Assembly (NCBI GenBank): GCA_963848355.1
Contig: CAWKDG010000012.1
Location: 1,054,001 to 1,118,000 of the forward strand
From: CAWKDG01 sp963848355
Lineage (GTDB): Bacteria > Actinomycetota > Acidimicrobiia > Acidimicrobiales > UBA8190
Direction: 5' to 3'
Length of the DNA: 64,000 nucleotides
The translations under genes and the position numbers were made by a program. Below, in pieces: positions 23,355-31,601 of the stretch (position 1 is the first letter of the stretch; every line of letters begins with the position of its first letter). The notes under the pieces were generated by a model. The model was not told where the DNA came from, ran no database searches, and was given only the letters and a program-made list of their open reading frames with translations.

Positions 23355-24917
23355 GGATCTATCTCTCCACCGAGGGCACCTATCCGTTCGTCCTCGGCGG
23401 CGTGTCCACCTGGGTCGACATGCTCGTGCACGGTCTGCCCCACCATCAGTTCGACATCGGCGCCGTGGTCGACAATCCCCACTACCGCACGGTCTATCGG
23501 CCACCGCCGAACGTGACGATCCAGCCGTTGCCCCTGTGGGGTCTCGAACTGGCCGAAGAGTACCTCCCGCATCCCGATGCCTGGCGCCGGTCGTGGAGGA
23601 CGTCGCCCTCGATCGTGCGCCACCGCTTCCTGCCCCCCTGGGAGCGACTCGTCAACTGCCTGGCCGCGCCGGAAGCCGACCCCCTGGCCCTCGGCGACGC
23701 CCTGGCCAGCGTGGCCCACTTCGCCGAGTCCCACGACCTTCGCCGGGCCCTGGCCGACGCGGGCACGTGGGCCGTGCTGCTCGACCGCCTGATGGCCAAC
23801 CCCATCCAGGCCCGGTGCGGGCTCGCCCCGGCCATGACCTTCGCCCGCACCCTCTACCGGTATCTGCTGCCGTTGACGGTGCCCATCCCCGAAACGGATC
23901 TGTCCCACAGCTCGGCCGCCGCCCTCTGTGCCCTACCGGCCATCGTGGCCAAGTACCGCTACGGGACACCCCTGGTGCTCACCGAGCACGGCATCTATCT
24001 GCGCGAACGCCTCCTGGCCCTGTCGACCGAGCCCTTCGGCTCGAAGTTGCTCTTCACCAACTTCTACCGGGCCGTCTGCGAGCTGGCCTACCGTGAAGCT
24101 GATGTCCTGACGCCGGTGTGCGCGTACAACGCCGCCTGGGAAGAGACGTTGGGCGTGGAGCGCGACCGCATCCGGGTCATCCACAACGGCGTCGACCCGG
24201 CCCGGATCGAGGTCTGGCCCGAGCCCGACGGCGCGCCCACCGTCGGGTTCGTGGGAAGGATCGATCCCCTGAAGGACGTCCTCACCCTCATCCGCTCGTT
24301 CGCCCATGTCCACCGCGTCCTCCCCGACGCCCGGCTCCGTCTGTGGGGTCCGAGCACGTCCCCCGAGTACCTGGCCCTGTGCCGGGCGGCGGTGACAGAG
24401 CTGGGTCTGTCGGCGGCCGTGAGCTTCGAAGGGCCGACCGATGACCCTGCCGCGGCGTACGCCGCGTCACACGTGATCGCCCTGTCGTCCATCTCCGAAG
24501 CCTTTCCCTACACGGTCGTCGAGGCGATGTTGGCCCGGCGTCCTGTCGTGGCCACGGGGGTGGGCGGGGTCGGCGAAGCGCTCGGGGCGGCGACCTGTCA
24601 GGGGGTCCCCCTGGTGGTCGAACCGGGCGATCCGCGGGCGATGGCCGGCGCCCTGGTGGCGGTCCTCGGTGCGCCGTCCGTCGAGCGGGGCCGTGTGGGG
24701 TCCGAATTGCGCGTAGAGAGCCCTGTCGCTCTTCACGGCCCGTCGGCTCCTCGACGCCTATGACTCGATCTATCACGAGCTCGCCCCGTCCGACACCGCC
24801 GCGCCCGACACGCCGGCACCGCTGACGCCGGCGCCGGCGCCGGCGCCGGCCGAGTGGTGGCTCGACGCTGTCGACGACCCGGCCGTGACGGCTCCGGTGC
24901 CCGAGTCCGTGTCGTGA
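23351..24917 (+). CDS. pelF: PelF-like glycosyltransferase (GT4), reading frame broken near the end
   Basis: A cytoplasmic retaining transferase expected to polymerise an exopolysaccharide from a UDP-sugar. The N-terminal signature STEGTYPFVLGGVSTWVDML and the LTEHGIYLRER motif are those of the PelF/DUF3492 family; the GT4 domain shows GFVGRIDPLKD and SSISEAFPYTVVEAM (acceptor and nucleotide-sugar loop). The straight frame stops at 24763 after a non-homologous tail, but the +1 frame from about 24715-24730 restores a normal ending (LFTARRLLDAYDSIYHELAP) and then stops at 24915-24917, exactly overlapping the GTG of the next gene. One base is therefore out of place; sequencing error or a recent mutation. 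Restored length is about 521 residues. Confidence 0.75.
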
Positions 24918-26485
24918 CCACGACCCTCGATGCCGGCGACCTCGCCCTGCACATGGCGGCGCGGACGGTGGCTGGGCGGTGCCCGGCACCGCTCAACGCC
25001 ATGGAGGTGGCCGTCGTCCTCGAGACGTGCGGCTACACGGCCACGCGGGCCTCGACCCTCGGGGCCGACGGACTCCTGGACCTCGGGAGCAAGGTGCTCG
25101 GCCTGATGTCCCTCTACGCGTCGCCCACGACGACGGCCGAGCCGGTGCCGATCGAGGAGGGACCCCGGTCGAACCGCCTGGTGGACTTCTCCCGGGGCCT
25201 CGTCTATTCGTCGCCCTGGCTCGTGAGCATCATCACCATGGTCGTGGCCGGGGTGTCGTTCTGGTCGTCCAAGATCGCCATCGCGTCGGTGGCCAACGCC
25301 GTGACGCTGGCCACGGCCGTCGCTCTGCTCGTGACGGCGCCGTTCATCCAGGCCTTCGGTCGCCGGGCGTCGTTCTACCAGGGACTCGGCGATCAGGGCA
25401 TGATCGTGTGGATCACCCGGTGGACGCTCGAGCTCGGTGTCGTCGTGACCGGCGTCTCCTGTCTCGTCTTCTTCCTGGTGCGCGTCGTCGTCCATGCCGG
25501 CACACCGGCCACCGATCGCCTCGGTCTGGCCGCCGGACTGGCCATCGCCGGTCTCCAGGTGGGTCTGGCCTCGTTCTACATGCGGGGCGCTTTCCTCTCC
25601 ATGGGGGTCGTCATGGTCGGTGGCGCGTCGGTGCTCGTGTGGCACGTCGAGCACGCTGGCGCCTATCTCAATCCGGTGGCACTCATCGTCTGGCAGCTGC
25701 GCCTGGTGGCGGTGATGGCGGCCGTCTGCTGGATCATGAGCGCGTGGTGGCTCCTGCGCGTCCCGTCGTCGGGGTCCAGTCCCCTCTGGCGGCCCTCGCC
25801 GAGAGCCGTGGTCCGCTCGGTCGCCCCCTACGCCGCCTACGGCCTCGGGTTCTTCGCCATCGTCGTGCTGCCCCAGATCGTGAGCGGCGGTCTCTTGGAG
25901 GCCCGCTACAGCTTCAACCCGTCGTTCACCTTGACGAGCGGCGTGGCCCTCATCGTCCTCGTCCCCCTCCTGGCCCAGACGGTGGCCACCACCGAGCATC
26001 TGCTCCACCGTCAGTTCCCCGAGTCTCTGCGACGCCGCAAGGTGGCGGAGATCGACACGTTCCGGCGCGACATGCGCCGGTACTGGCGGGGACAACTGGC
26101 GACCATGGTCGGGCTCGGAGGGGCCGCCGGCGTGGCCATCGTCGTCGGTGCCCCCGTCCTGGGCAAGAGCCTCCCCATCCTCGGCGATCTCTCCGGGCAC
26201 CGGGGGCTCCTGGCCGCCTGCACCGTCGGCGACGTGCTCCTCGGCATCGGGCTCTTCTGTTGCCAGCTGCTGTTCTCGATGTCGGCACCGACGTGGCCAC
26301 TGAGCGCCGCCTGCGCCGGAACGGTGGCCCTGCTCGTGGCCTCGGGCGGTGCCATGGCCTTCGGGGCCACGACCGCCGCCGGCATCGGACTGGTGGCTGC
26401 CACCTCCGTGTTCGCCGCCGTCGCCTCCTACGGAGCACACCGGACCTTCTCCCGCAGCGATCTGGCCTACTACCGGACCTTCTGA
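24914..26485 (+). CDS. PelG-like multi-spanning membrane protein
   Basis: A 523-residue integral membrane protein with about 11-12 helices. After a cytoplasmic N-terminal segment of about 90 residues, helices begin at RGLVYSSPWLVSIITMVV, which together with FYQGLGDQGMIVWITRW resembles PelG, the Wzx-like transporter or polymer channel of the Pel system. It ends in a short cytoplasmic tail (RSDLAYYRTF). The GTG at 24914 overlaps the restored end of the PelF-like frame in GTGA, which supports both this start and the frame correction. A role in moving the polymer across the membrane is inferred from family and operon position; other flippase families are possible. Confidence 0.65.
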   Translation: MTTTLDAGDLALHMAARTVAGRCPAPLNAMEVAVVLETCGYTATRASTLGADGLLDLGSKVLGLMSLYASPTTTAEPVPIEEGPRSNRLVDFSRGLVYSSPWLVSIITMVVAGVSFWSSKIAIASVANAVTLATAVALLVTAPFIQAFGRRASFYQGLGDQGMIVWITRWTLELGVVVTGVSCLVFFLVRVVVHAGTPATDRLGLAAGLAIAGLQVGLASFYMRGAFLSMGVVMVGGASVLVWHVEHAGAYLNPVALIVWQLRLVAVMAAVCWIMSAWWLLRVPSSGSSPLWRPSPRAVVRSVAPYAAYGLGFFAIVVLPQIVSGGLLEARYSFNPSFTLTSGVALIVLVPLLAQTVATTEHLLHRQFPESLRRRKVAEIDTFRRDMRRYWRGQLATMVGLGGAAGVAIVVGAPVLGKSLPILGDLSGHRGLLAACTVGDVLLGIGLFCCQLLFSMSAPTWPLSAACAGTVALLVASGGAMAFGATTAAGIGLVAATSVFAAVASYGAHRTFSRSDLAYYRTF

Positions 26486-26500
26486 CGATCGGGCCCGGCC

Positions 26501-27694
26501 GTGACCACCCAACTGACGGAGCCGGTCCGCACACCGGCACCTCTCGGTTCGCAGGCGCGCCGGAGTGCGCCCGAGAGCGGGTACGGAAGCGAACGCCGCA
26601 GTGCGCCCCGGGACGGGAACGGAAGCGCACGCAGGAGCGAGCGCACCCGCAGGAGGCGACGGCGTCCCGCGCACCGGATCCACCGTCGTCGGCGACTGGG
26701 GATCGCCCACGACCATGCGCAGCGATGGAGGATCGAGGTCACCGTCGGCGGCCTCGCCCTCGTCGTGGTCACGGTCGTGCTGACGGCGTGGCCGGCGGCG
26801 AGCCCGCCGCGGATCGCCCCCGACGGCACCACCCTGGCCCGTTCCGGCCTCGTGATGGCCGATCCGCTCGACCGGCCCGTCTCGCAGGGCCAGCTGCTCG
26901 ACCACTACGCGTTCAACGGATCGGCCGCCGTCGGCGTGGGATGGGCGTGGGCCACCGCCTCGGGGCTCCAGGTCGGTGTCCACCCCCACGCCGGGTGGGC
27001 CGGATGGTTCGCCGTCACCCTCGACGCCGCCGGCCCCGGGGTGGTGTGGCACACGGACATGTCCCGGCCCCGGCGGGCCGTGACCGCCGGCAAGGGCGAG
27101 GCCGTGTTCGCCGTGCAGACGGCCACCACCCAGCACAACGGGGCGATCAACTATGTGGTCGTGTCGGCCCTGTCGCTCGGCGGCGAGGGTGAGTGGCTCG
27201 TCGGCTACGCCCACGGTGTGGTGGCCAACGCCGACACCGAGGTGTTGTGGCGGTCGCCGCTACGGGCCGACGCCCCCACCTCCGAACCGGTCACGATCCG
27301 GACCGACGGCCGTCACAGCCTCGCCGTCTGGCTGGGCGGTCGGCAGGTGTACGCCAGCGATCGGTTGCGTCTCGACATTCCGAGCCCGTTCCAGGCCTAC
27401 CTGGAGGTGCAGAGCCAGGACATCGGGTACGCGGCGACGTTCCGGAACTTCTGGGTGGCCGACGCCGCCCCCGTCACCGTGACGGGGGTGACGCCCGGGG
27501 CCCGTCTGCGGCTCGTGAGCGGTCGCACGGCGGTGACGGCGGTCGCCGGGCGAGACGGGACGGCGTCACTGTGGGCGCCCTCGCCCACCCTCGTCGGCTC
27601 GGGCACGTTGACCGTGGTGGGGGACGGCCGGCGCCGGGACGTCGCCCCCTTCCCCTATGCCGGCGGAGATGTCTGGCGCTTGACCGGCCGCTAG
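26501..27694 (+). CDS. Membrane-anchored extracytoplasmic protein of the exopolysaccharide locus
   Basis: A 397-residue protein with a very basic cytoplasmic head of about 80 residues (many Arg, e.g. RRSERTRRRRRRPAHRIHRR), one membrane helix (VGGLALVVVTVVLTAWPAA, about 88-106) and a beta-rich outer domain of nearly 290 residues. The latter begins DHYAFNGSAAVGVGW and has motifs (AYLEVQSQDIGYAATFRNFWV) typical of concanavalin-like sugar-binding jelly rolls. GTG start 15 bases after the PelG-like stop. It is probably the fourth gene of the locus and may bind or guide the secreted glycan; that is inference. The Arg-rich head would sit at the same membrane face as the transferase. Confidence 0.6.
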   Translation: MTTQLTEPVRTPAPLGSQARRSAPESGYGSERRSAPRDGNGSARRSERTRRRRRRPAHRIHRRRRLGIAHDHAQRWRIEVTVGGLALVVVTVVLTAWPAASPPRIAPDGTTLARSGLVMADPLDRPVSQGQLLDHYAFNGSAAVGVGWAWATASGLQVGVHPHAGWAGWFAVTLDAAGPGVVWHTDMSRPRRAVTAGKGEAVFAVQTATTQHNGAINYVVVSALSLGGEGEWLVGYAHGVVANADTEVLWRSPLRADAPTSEPVTIRTDGRHSLAVWLGGRQVYASDRLRLDIPSPFQAYLEVQSQDIGYAATFRNFWVADAAPVTVTGVTPGARLRLVSGRTAVTAVAGRDGTASLWAPSPTLVGSGTLTVVGDGRRRDVAPFPYAGGDVWRLTGR

Positions 27695-27701
27695 CGGCGG
27701 C

Positions 27702-27720
27702 GCGCCGGGGATGCCGGCGC
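27702..27720. terminator. Bidirectional terminator between convergent genes
   Basis: GCGCCGG and CCGGCGC form a perfect 7-bp stem with a 5-base loop, filling the 26-base gap between the exopolysaccharide locus (plus) and the repeat surface protein (minus). Confidence 0.6.
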
Positions 27721-29598
27721 CTACCCCTGGCTCCCGAAGAACCCGGCGCCGCCGAAAGTGAAGATCCCCCCGTCGGCGGCCACCATCCAGTAGCCGGTGG
27801 CGCCCGCCGCGGCCATGCCCACGACGGGCTGATCGAGGTGGACCCCACCCTCCGATCCGGCGAAGGGGAGATGGAAGCAGAAGACTCCCCCGTCACTGGC
27901 CACGAGGCGGTAGCCGGCACCGGAGGGCGGCGCCTCCATGCCGACGACGGGCCGGTTCAGGTGGATGGCGCCGGTACTGCCGTCGAAGGGAGCGTCGAAG
28001 GAGAAGATGCCGCCGTCGGCCGCCACCAACCAGTAGCCCCCCGTCGCCTGGTCGGCGGCCAGGCCGACGACAGGCGCGTTCAGACGTTTCCCACCCATCG
28101 ATCCCTGGAAGCGGGCGTCGCCGTAGGCGAAGACCCCTCCGTCGGACGCCACCAACCAGTAGCCCTTACCGTCGGCGGTGGCCGCCATGCCGACGACGGG
28201 TCGGGTGAGGCGCAGGTTGCCGGCACTGCCGTAGAAGGCGGCGTCACCGAAGGTGAAGACCCCGCCGTCGGCGCCCACGAGCCAGTAGCCACCCCCGTTC
28301 GCCGTGGCCGCCATGCCGACGATGGGGGCGTTGAGATGCCGTCCTCCCAGGGATCCGTGGAAACCGGCGCCACCGAAGGTGAAGACGCCTCCGTCCGACG
28401 CCACCTCCCAGTAGCCGCTACCGCTCGGAGTCGTCGCCATGCCGACGAACGGTGGCCGCACGGTGACCGTGGCGGCGGCGACGACAGGGCCGACGGCGTT
28501 GTAAGCCAGTGCGTTCGACGTCGTGGGAGGGACCACGACCTGGAGGCTCACGGCTCCCGACGCGCAGGGGGGGATCACCACACCGGCGCTCTCGTCGCTC
28601 GTCACCGCCGGCGCCGCCGTACAACCGGAGCCGTCGAACTCGACTGCCGACGCCCCGGTGAGATAGACGCCCTGGATGGTGATGTGCGAGCCGACGCCAC
28701 CGGTCGAGGGGCTCAGACGGACGAGATGCGGCGGCGCGCTCGCCGGGTACGTGACCGACGAGTTGAGGAAGGCCGTGTCCGCGTTCGGGACGGCGGCGGT
28801 GGACTCTCCGAACTCCGCCGTCCACGTGAGGGAGCCCGGATACGGTCCCGAGGTGGCCGTGGCCTCGGCGGCGCCGGCTGCCGCCGAGGCGGAGCCGTAG
28901 TTGCCGAGAATGGCGTCGCGGTGGTTCCAGCCGGCGGGGTCGTCGGGCGACTCGGACGTGCACCCGGCATTGCCCACGTAGGGGTAGCAGCCGTCGGTGT
29001 ACATCCACTCCCAGTCGGCCTGCAGCGCGTTGCCCACCCCGAAGGCGGCGATGCTCGGGCCCGCCGAGAAGGTCGACGACCCCGGTGCCGCCGGGTCCGT
29101 CGACTGCAGGGCCCCGGCCAGGGCATCACTGTCGGCGCTGGCGTCGAGCTCGGTCAGGGGCGGGAGGCCCCGGCTGGTGCGCTCCAGGTTGAAGACGACG
29201 AAGAGCTGCTGGGCCGGCGCCAGGCCGACGTAGTCGTTCGGCAGGATCATCGGCCCGACACCCTCGATGGATCGGGCGTAGTCGATGTCGAGAAGGGCCG
29301 AGTAGATGCAGTCGGGGGTGTTGTCGAGAGCGAACAGGTCGCAGTTGAAACCGACCTGGGCCGGGACGTTGGCGGACGGATGATTCGGCGGGAGGATGGC
29401 ACGACCCTGATCGTCCACCGCCAGGACGGCCGGCCGCAGTGCGTGGCCGTGCCGCCCGGAATGCATGCCCGTCAGCTGGACGCAGCCGAGAATCGCCACA
29501 AGTGTCACTCCGACAACACCGAGACAGAGCGACGCACGACGTCGGACCGCGACGGGGAGTTCGTCGCGTCGTAGCCGCGTTCCGCTACGCCCGTGCAT
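27721..29598 (-). CDS. Secreted CAP-like / TIG / six-repeat surface protein
   Basis: A 625-residue exported protein: signal or anchor helix (ASLCLGVVGVTLVAILGCV, about 22-40), a domain near 90-275 with NLERTSRGLPPL, NYGSASAAAG and SLTWTAEFGES that resembles the CAP/SCP fold, an IPT/TIG Ig-like domain (about 290-380; SPSTGGVGSHITIQGVYLTG), and six tandem repeats of about 41 residues (385-625). Each repeat carries PVVGMAATxxGxGYWLVxxD, GGVFTFGDAxFxGS and a LNxPVVG turn, a repeat class common in actinobacterial surface proteins and probably a beta-propeller. ATG at 29598 with a GGTGGTGAG stretch upstream. The function is unknown; adhesion or wall binding is plausible. Confidence 0.75.
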   Translation of the reverse strand: MHGRSGTRLRRDELPVAVRRRASLCLGVVGVTLVAILGCVQLTGMHSGRHGHALRPAVLAVDDQGRAILPPNHPSANVPAQVGFNCDLFALDNTPDCIYSALLDIDYARSIEGVGPMILPNDYVGLAPAQQLFVVFNLERTSRGLPPLTELDASADSDALAGALQSTDPAAPGSSTFSAGPSIAAFGVGNALQADWEWMYTDGCYPYVGNAGCTSESPDDPAGWNHRDAILGNYGSASAAAGAAEATATSGPYPGSLTWTAEFGESTAAVPNADTAFLNSSVTYPASAPPHLVRLSPSTGGVGSHITIQGVYLTGASAVEFDGSGCTAAPAVTSDESAGVVIPPCASGAVSLQVVVPPTTSNALAYNAVGPVVAAATVTVRPPFVGMATTPSGSGYWEVASDGGVFTFGGAGFHGSLGGRHLNAPIVGMAATANGGGYWLVGADGGVFTFGDAAFYGSAGNLRLTRPVVGMAATADGKGYWLVASDGGVFAYGDARFQGSMGGKRLNAPVVGLAADQATGGYWLVAADGGIFSFDAPFDGSTGAIHLNRPVVGMEAPPSGAGYRLVASDGGVFCFHLPFAGSEGGVHLDQPVVGMAAAGATGYWMVAADGGIFTFGGAGFFGSQG

Positions 29599-30013
29599 GC
29601 GCGTTTCTCACCACCTATCCGATTGTCGGAGATCGGATCCGAAGAATTCGGACCGTCGTCTGTCACCGCAAGTGAGGCACCATACGCGCTTTTCCGACGT
29701 CGGCACACTCCCGTTGCGAGGAGTGTCGTTTGACCAGGTAGAGGTGCGCGACGGCGTCACGGCTGGCGTCACATACCACTGGCGGACGCGACAGCCGGTC
29801 GCACCGTCGCCTGTGGACAACGTCGCGATTTGACACCGAACCGACCTCGGAGGACACGTGCGCGGTCGCCTCTGTCAGTGGAGGGCGGTCACGTCGTCGC
29901 GATGTCAGATCACCCCGACGATGATTCCTACTCTCGGTGCAGGTCGAGGTACCGCCCGTCACAGTCCCAGGTCACCGTGCACCAGGCCGCACCGGACCAT
30001 GCCGCCGGATCAT
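29599..30013. other. Intergenic region, 415 bases
   Basis: No credible gene. The left part is the upstream region of the repeat surface protein with clustered TCGGA sites (separate entry). The right part contains scattered GCGTCAC repeats (about 29755-29775) but no recognisable RNA or promoter boxes. Confidence 0.4.
29617..29652. promoter_or_regulatory. Cluster of TCGGA/TCCGA half-sites upstream of the surface protein gene
   Basis: Five copies of TCGGA or its complement fall in about 36 bases. They include the inverted repeat ATCCGA-N10-TCGGAT (29617-29638) and the perfect 10-bp palindrome TCGGATCCGA (29633-29642), followed by TTCGGA. The cluster lies 19-54 bases upstream of the ATG at 29598, where a regulator would control the promoter. 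Confidence 0.4.
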
Positions 30014-31597
30014 TCATCGCGACCGCGGGATAACCGGTGCTCGCCCTCCCGGTGTCATGACCTCGATACCGGCCGCCTTCGGGCTGTAGGTCGATCCCAG
30101 CCCGAACACGAGGGCGTCGCCCACGGTGGCGATCCCCGACCAGTTCGCCTGGGGAAGCTTCAGCCGGACGATCAGATGTCCGTTCCCGGCGTCGCGTATC
30201 TGCACGGTGGCCGCCAGGGCCTGGCCGTTGAACGTCATACCCCCGGCCACGGTCACGGGCGAGAACGAGGCGGCGTCGTCGTCCTGCCACTGCACCTCGC
30301 CCGTGCGGGCGTCGAAGGCATCGTCGGAGGGATTCTGCATGGGCGTGTCACGGGGATCGGACGGATCGCAGAGCTTTTGCCCGTTGCTCTCGAAGCGCCC
30401 GAAGTCCCCGAGGGCGGTGGCACCGTAGACCCGATGCCCGTCGTAGGCCGTGGTGGCGATGAATCCGCCCGAGAATCCACCGAAGACGACGTTGGTCGAC
30501 CACCGGAGCTTCCCCGAGTCCGGATCGAGCGAGTAGTAGGTGCCGTCCTTACTCCCCTCGCCCAGGAAGAGAGCCTTTCCCTGAGTGTCGACGCCGGCAT
30601 TGGCGCTGGCGCCGAAGTCCCAGTCGCATTCGAGGTCGGGCAGCGGGGGGCTGTACACCCACGCCAGTCGGCCGCTCGAGATGTGGAGAGCGAGAATGAC
30701 GTCGGCCAGTGGCTCGTCATTGGTGAAATTGCAGTCGGCCGTGCCGTAGACGACCAGGCCCGCGGCAGGAAGGACGGTTCCCGACGACCAGACGCTGCCG
30801 CACCCGTCGTTGAGAACGGTGCCCCGGGCGTCGACATCGGTCTGGTGCACCCAGACCGGGTCCCCCGTGTCGACATTGGCGCCCACGATGTAGCCCCGGT
30901 AGCCGGATGCGCCGTCGACGTCGACCCCGAAGAGCACGAGGCCGTCGGCCACCACGGGCGATGAGAAGATCCTCGTCCCGTCGGTGTCAGGATCAGGGGG
31001 CCGGCCCGGTTGGCCGGTGTAGTCGTGCTTCCAGTACACCGCACCGGTGGCGGCGTTGAGCGCGTACAACGTGTAGCCACCGCCGAAGATGACGAGCGGT
31101 GGCCGGCTTCCTGTTCCCGGCTCGAACCATGCCGACGACGTGATGAGACCGCCGTCCGACGTGAGGTCGCGGTGTTTCTCCCCCGGGTAGGGGGTGACGC
31201 CGTTCTGGGCCATGACCTGCGTCTTCCAGCGCAGCTTTCCCGTCTCCAGGTTCACGGCATAGAAGGAGTCGTCCCACGAACCGACGTACACGGTCTGGCC
31301 GACGACGGTCGGGGTGGCGGTGACCGAGTCGCCGGTGGGGAAGATCCACGCTTTGCGCAACGTCCTCGCCGTCGCCTCAGTCAGCGTGGTGCGACCGTGG
31401 AAGGTGTGTTGGGCGTCGTGGCCGTAGGTGGGCCAGTCCCATGGACCGGGAACCATCGACGACCCCCCCGTGGACACCGGGGCACTGCTGCATCCCACCA
31501 GGGCGGCGCCCGTGCAGAGCAGCGCCGTCATCACCCGCCAATTGCGCCGATGGCCCGGCCCGGTCGAGACGGACTGCCCACCCTCCCGTGACGACAA
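30014..31597 (-). CDS. PQQ-type beta-propeller lipoprotein
   Basis: A 527-residue exported protein. RRNWRVMTALLCTGAALVGC is a lipoprotein signal with the lipid-modified Cys about 37. The mature protein starts WPTYGHDAQHT, the usual opening of quinoprotein alcohol dehydrogenase-like propellers, and repeats blades such as VVGQTVYVGSWDDSFYAVNLETGKLRWK, NAATGAVYWKHDY and DPDSGKLRWSTN. No active-site Ca/Asp pattern or heme motif (CxxCH) is obvious, so it may be a structural propeller rather than a dehydrogenase. The start is a TTG at 31595-31597, 4 bases after the upstream stop; an internal GTG-ATG pair would lose the basic part of the signal. Forms an operon with the next lipoprotein. Confidence 0.78.
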   Translation of the reverse strand: MSSREGGQSVSTGPGHRRNWRVMTALLCTGAALVGCSSAPVSTGGSSMVPGPWDWPTYGHDAQHTFHGRTTLTEATARTLRKAWIFPTGDSVTATPTVVGQTVYVGSWDDSFYAVNLETGKLRWKTQVMAQNGVTPYPGEKHRDLTSDGGLITSSAWFEPGTGSRPPLVIFGGGYTLYALNAATGAVYWKHDYTGQPGRPPDPDTDGTRIFSSPVVADGLVLFGVDVDGASGYRGYIVGANVDTGDPVWVHQTDVDARGTVLNDGCGSVWSSGTVLPAAGLVVYGTADCNFTNDEPLADVILALHISSGRLAWVYSPPLPDLECDWDFGASANAGVDTQGKALFLGEGSKDGTYYSLDPDSGKLRWSTNVVFGGFSGGFIATTAYDGHRVYGATALGDFGRFESNGQKLCDPSDPRDTPMQNPSDDAFDARTGEVQWQDDDAASFSPVTVAGGMTFNGQALAATVQIRDAGNGHLIVRLKLPQANWSGIATVGDALVFGLGSTYSPKAAGIEVMTPGGRAPVIPRSR

Positions 31598-31601
31598 TGG
31601 T

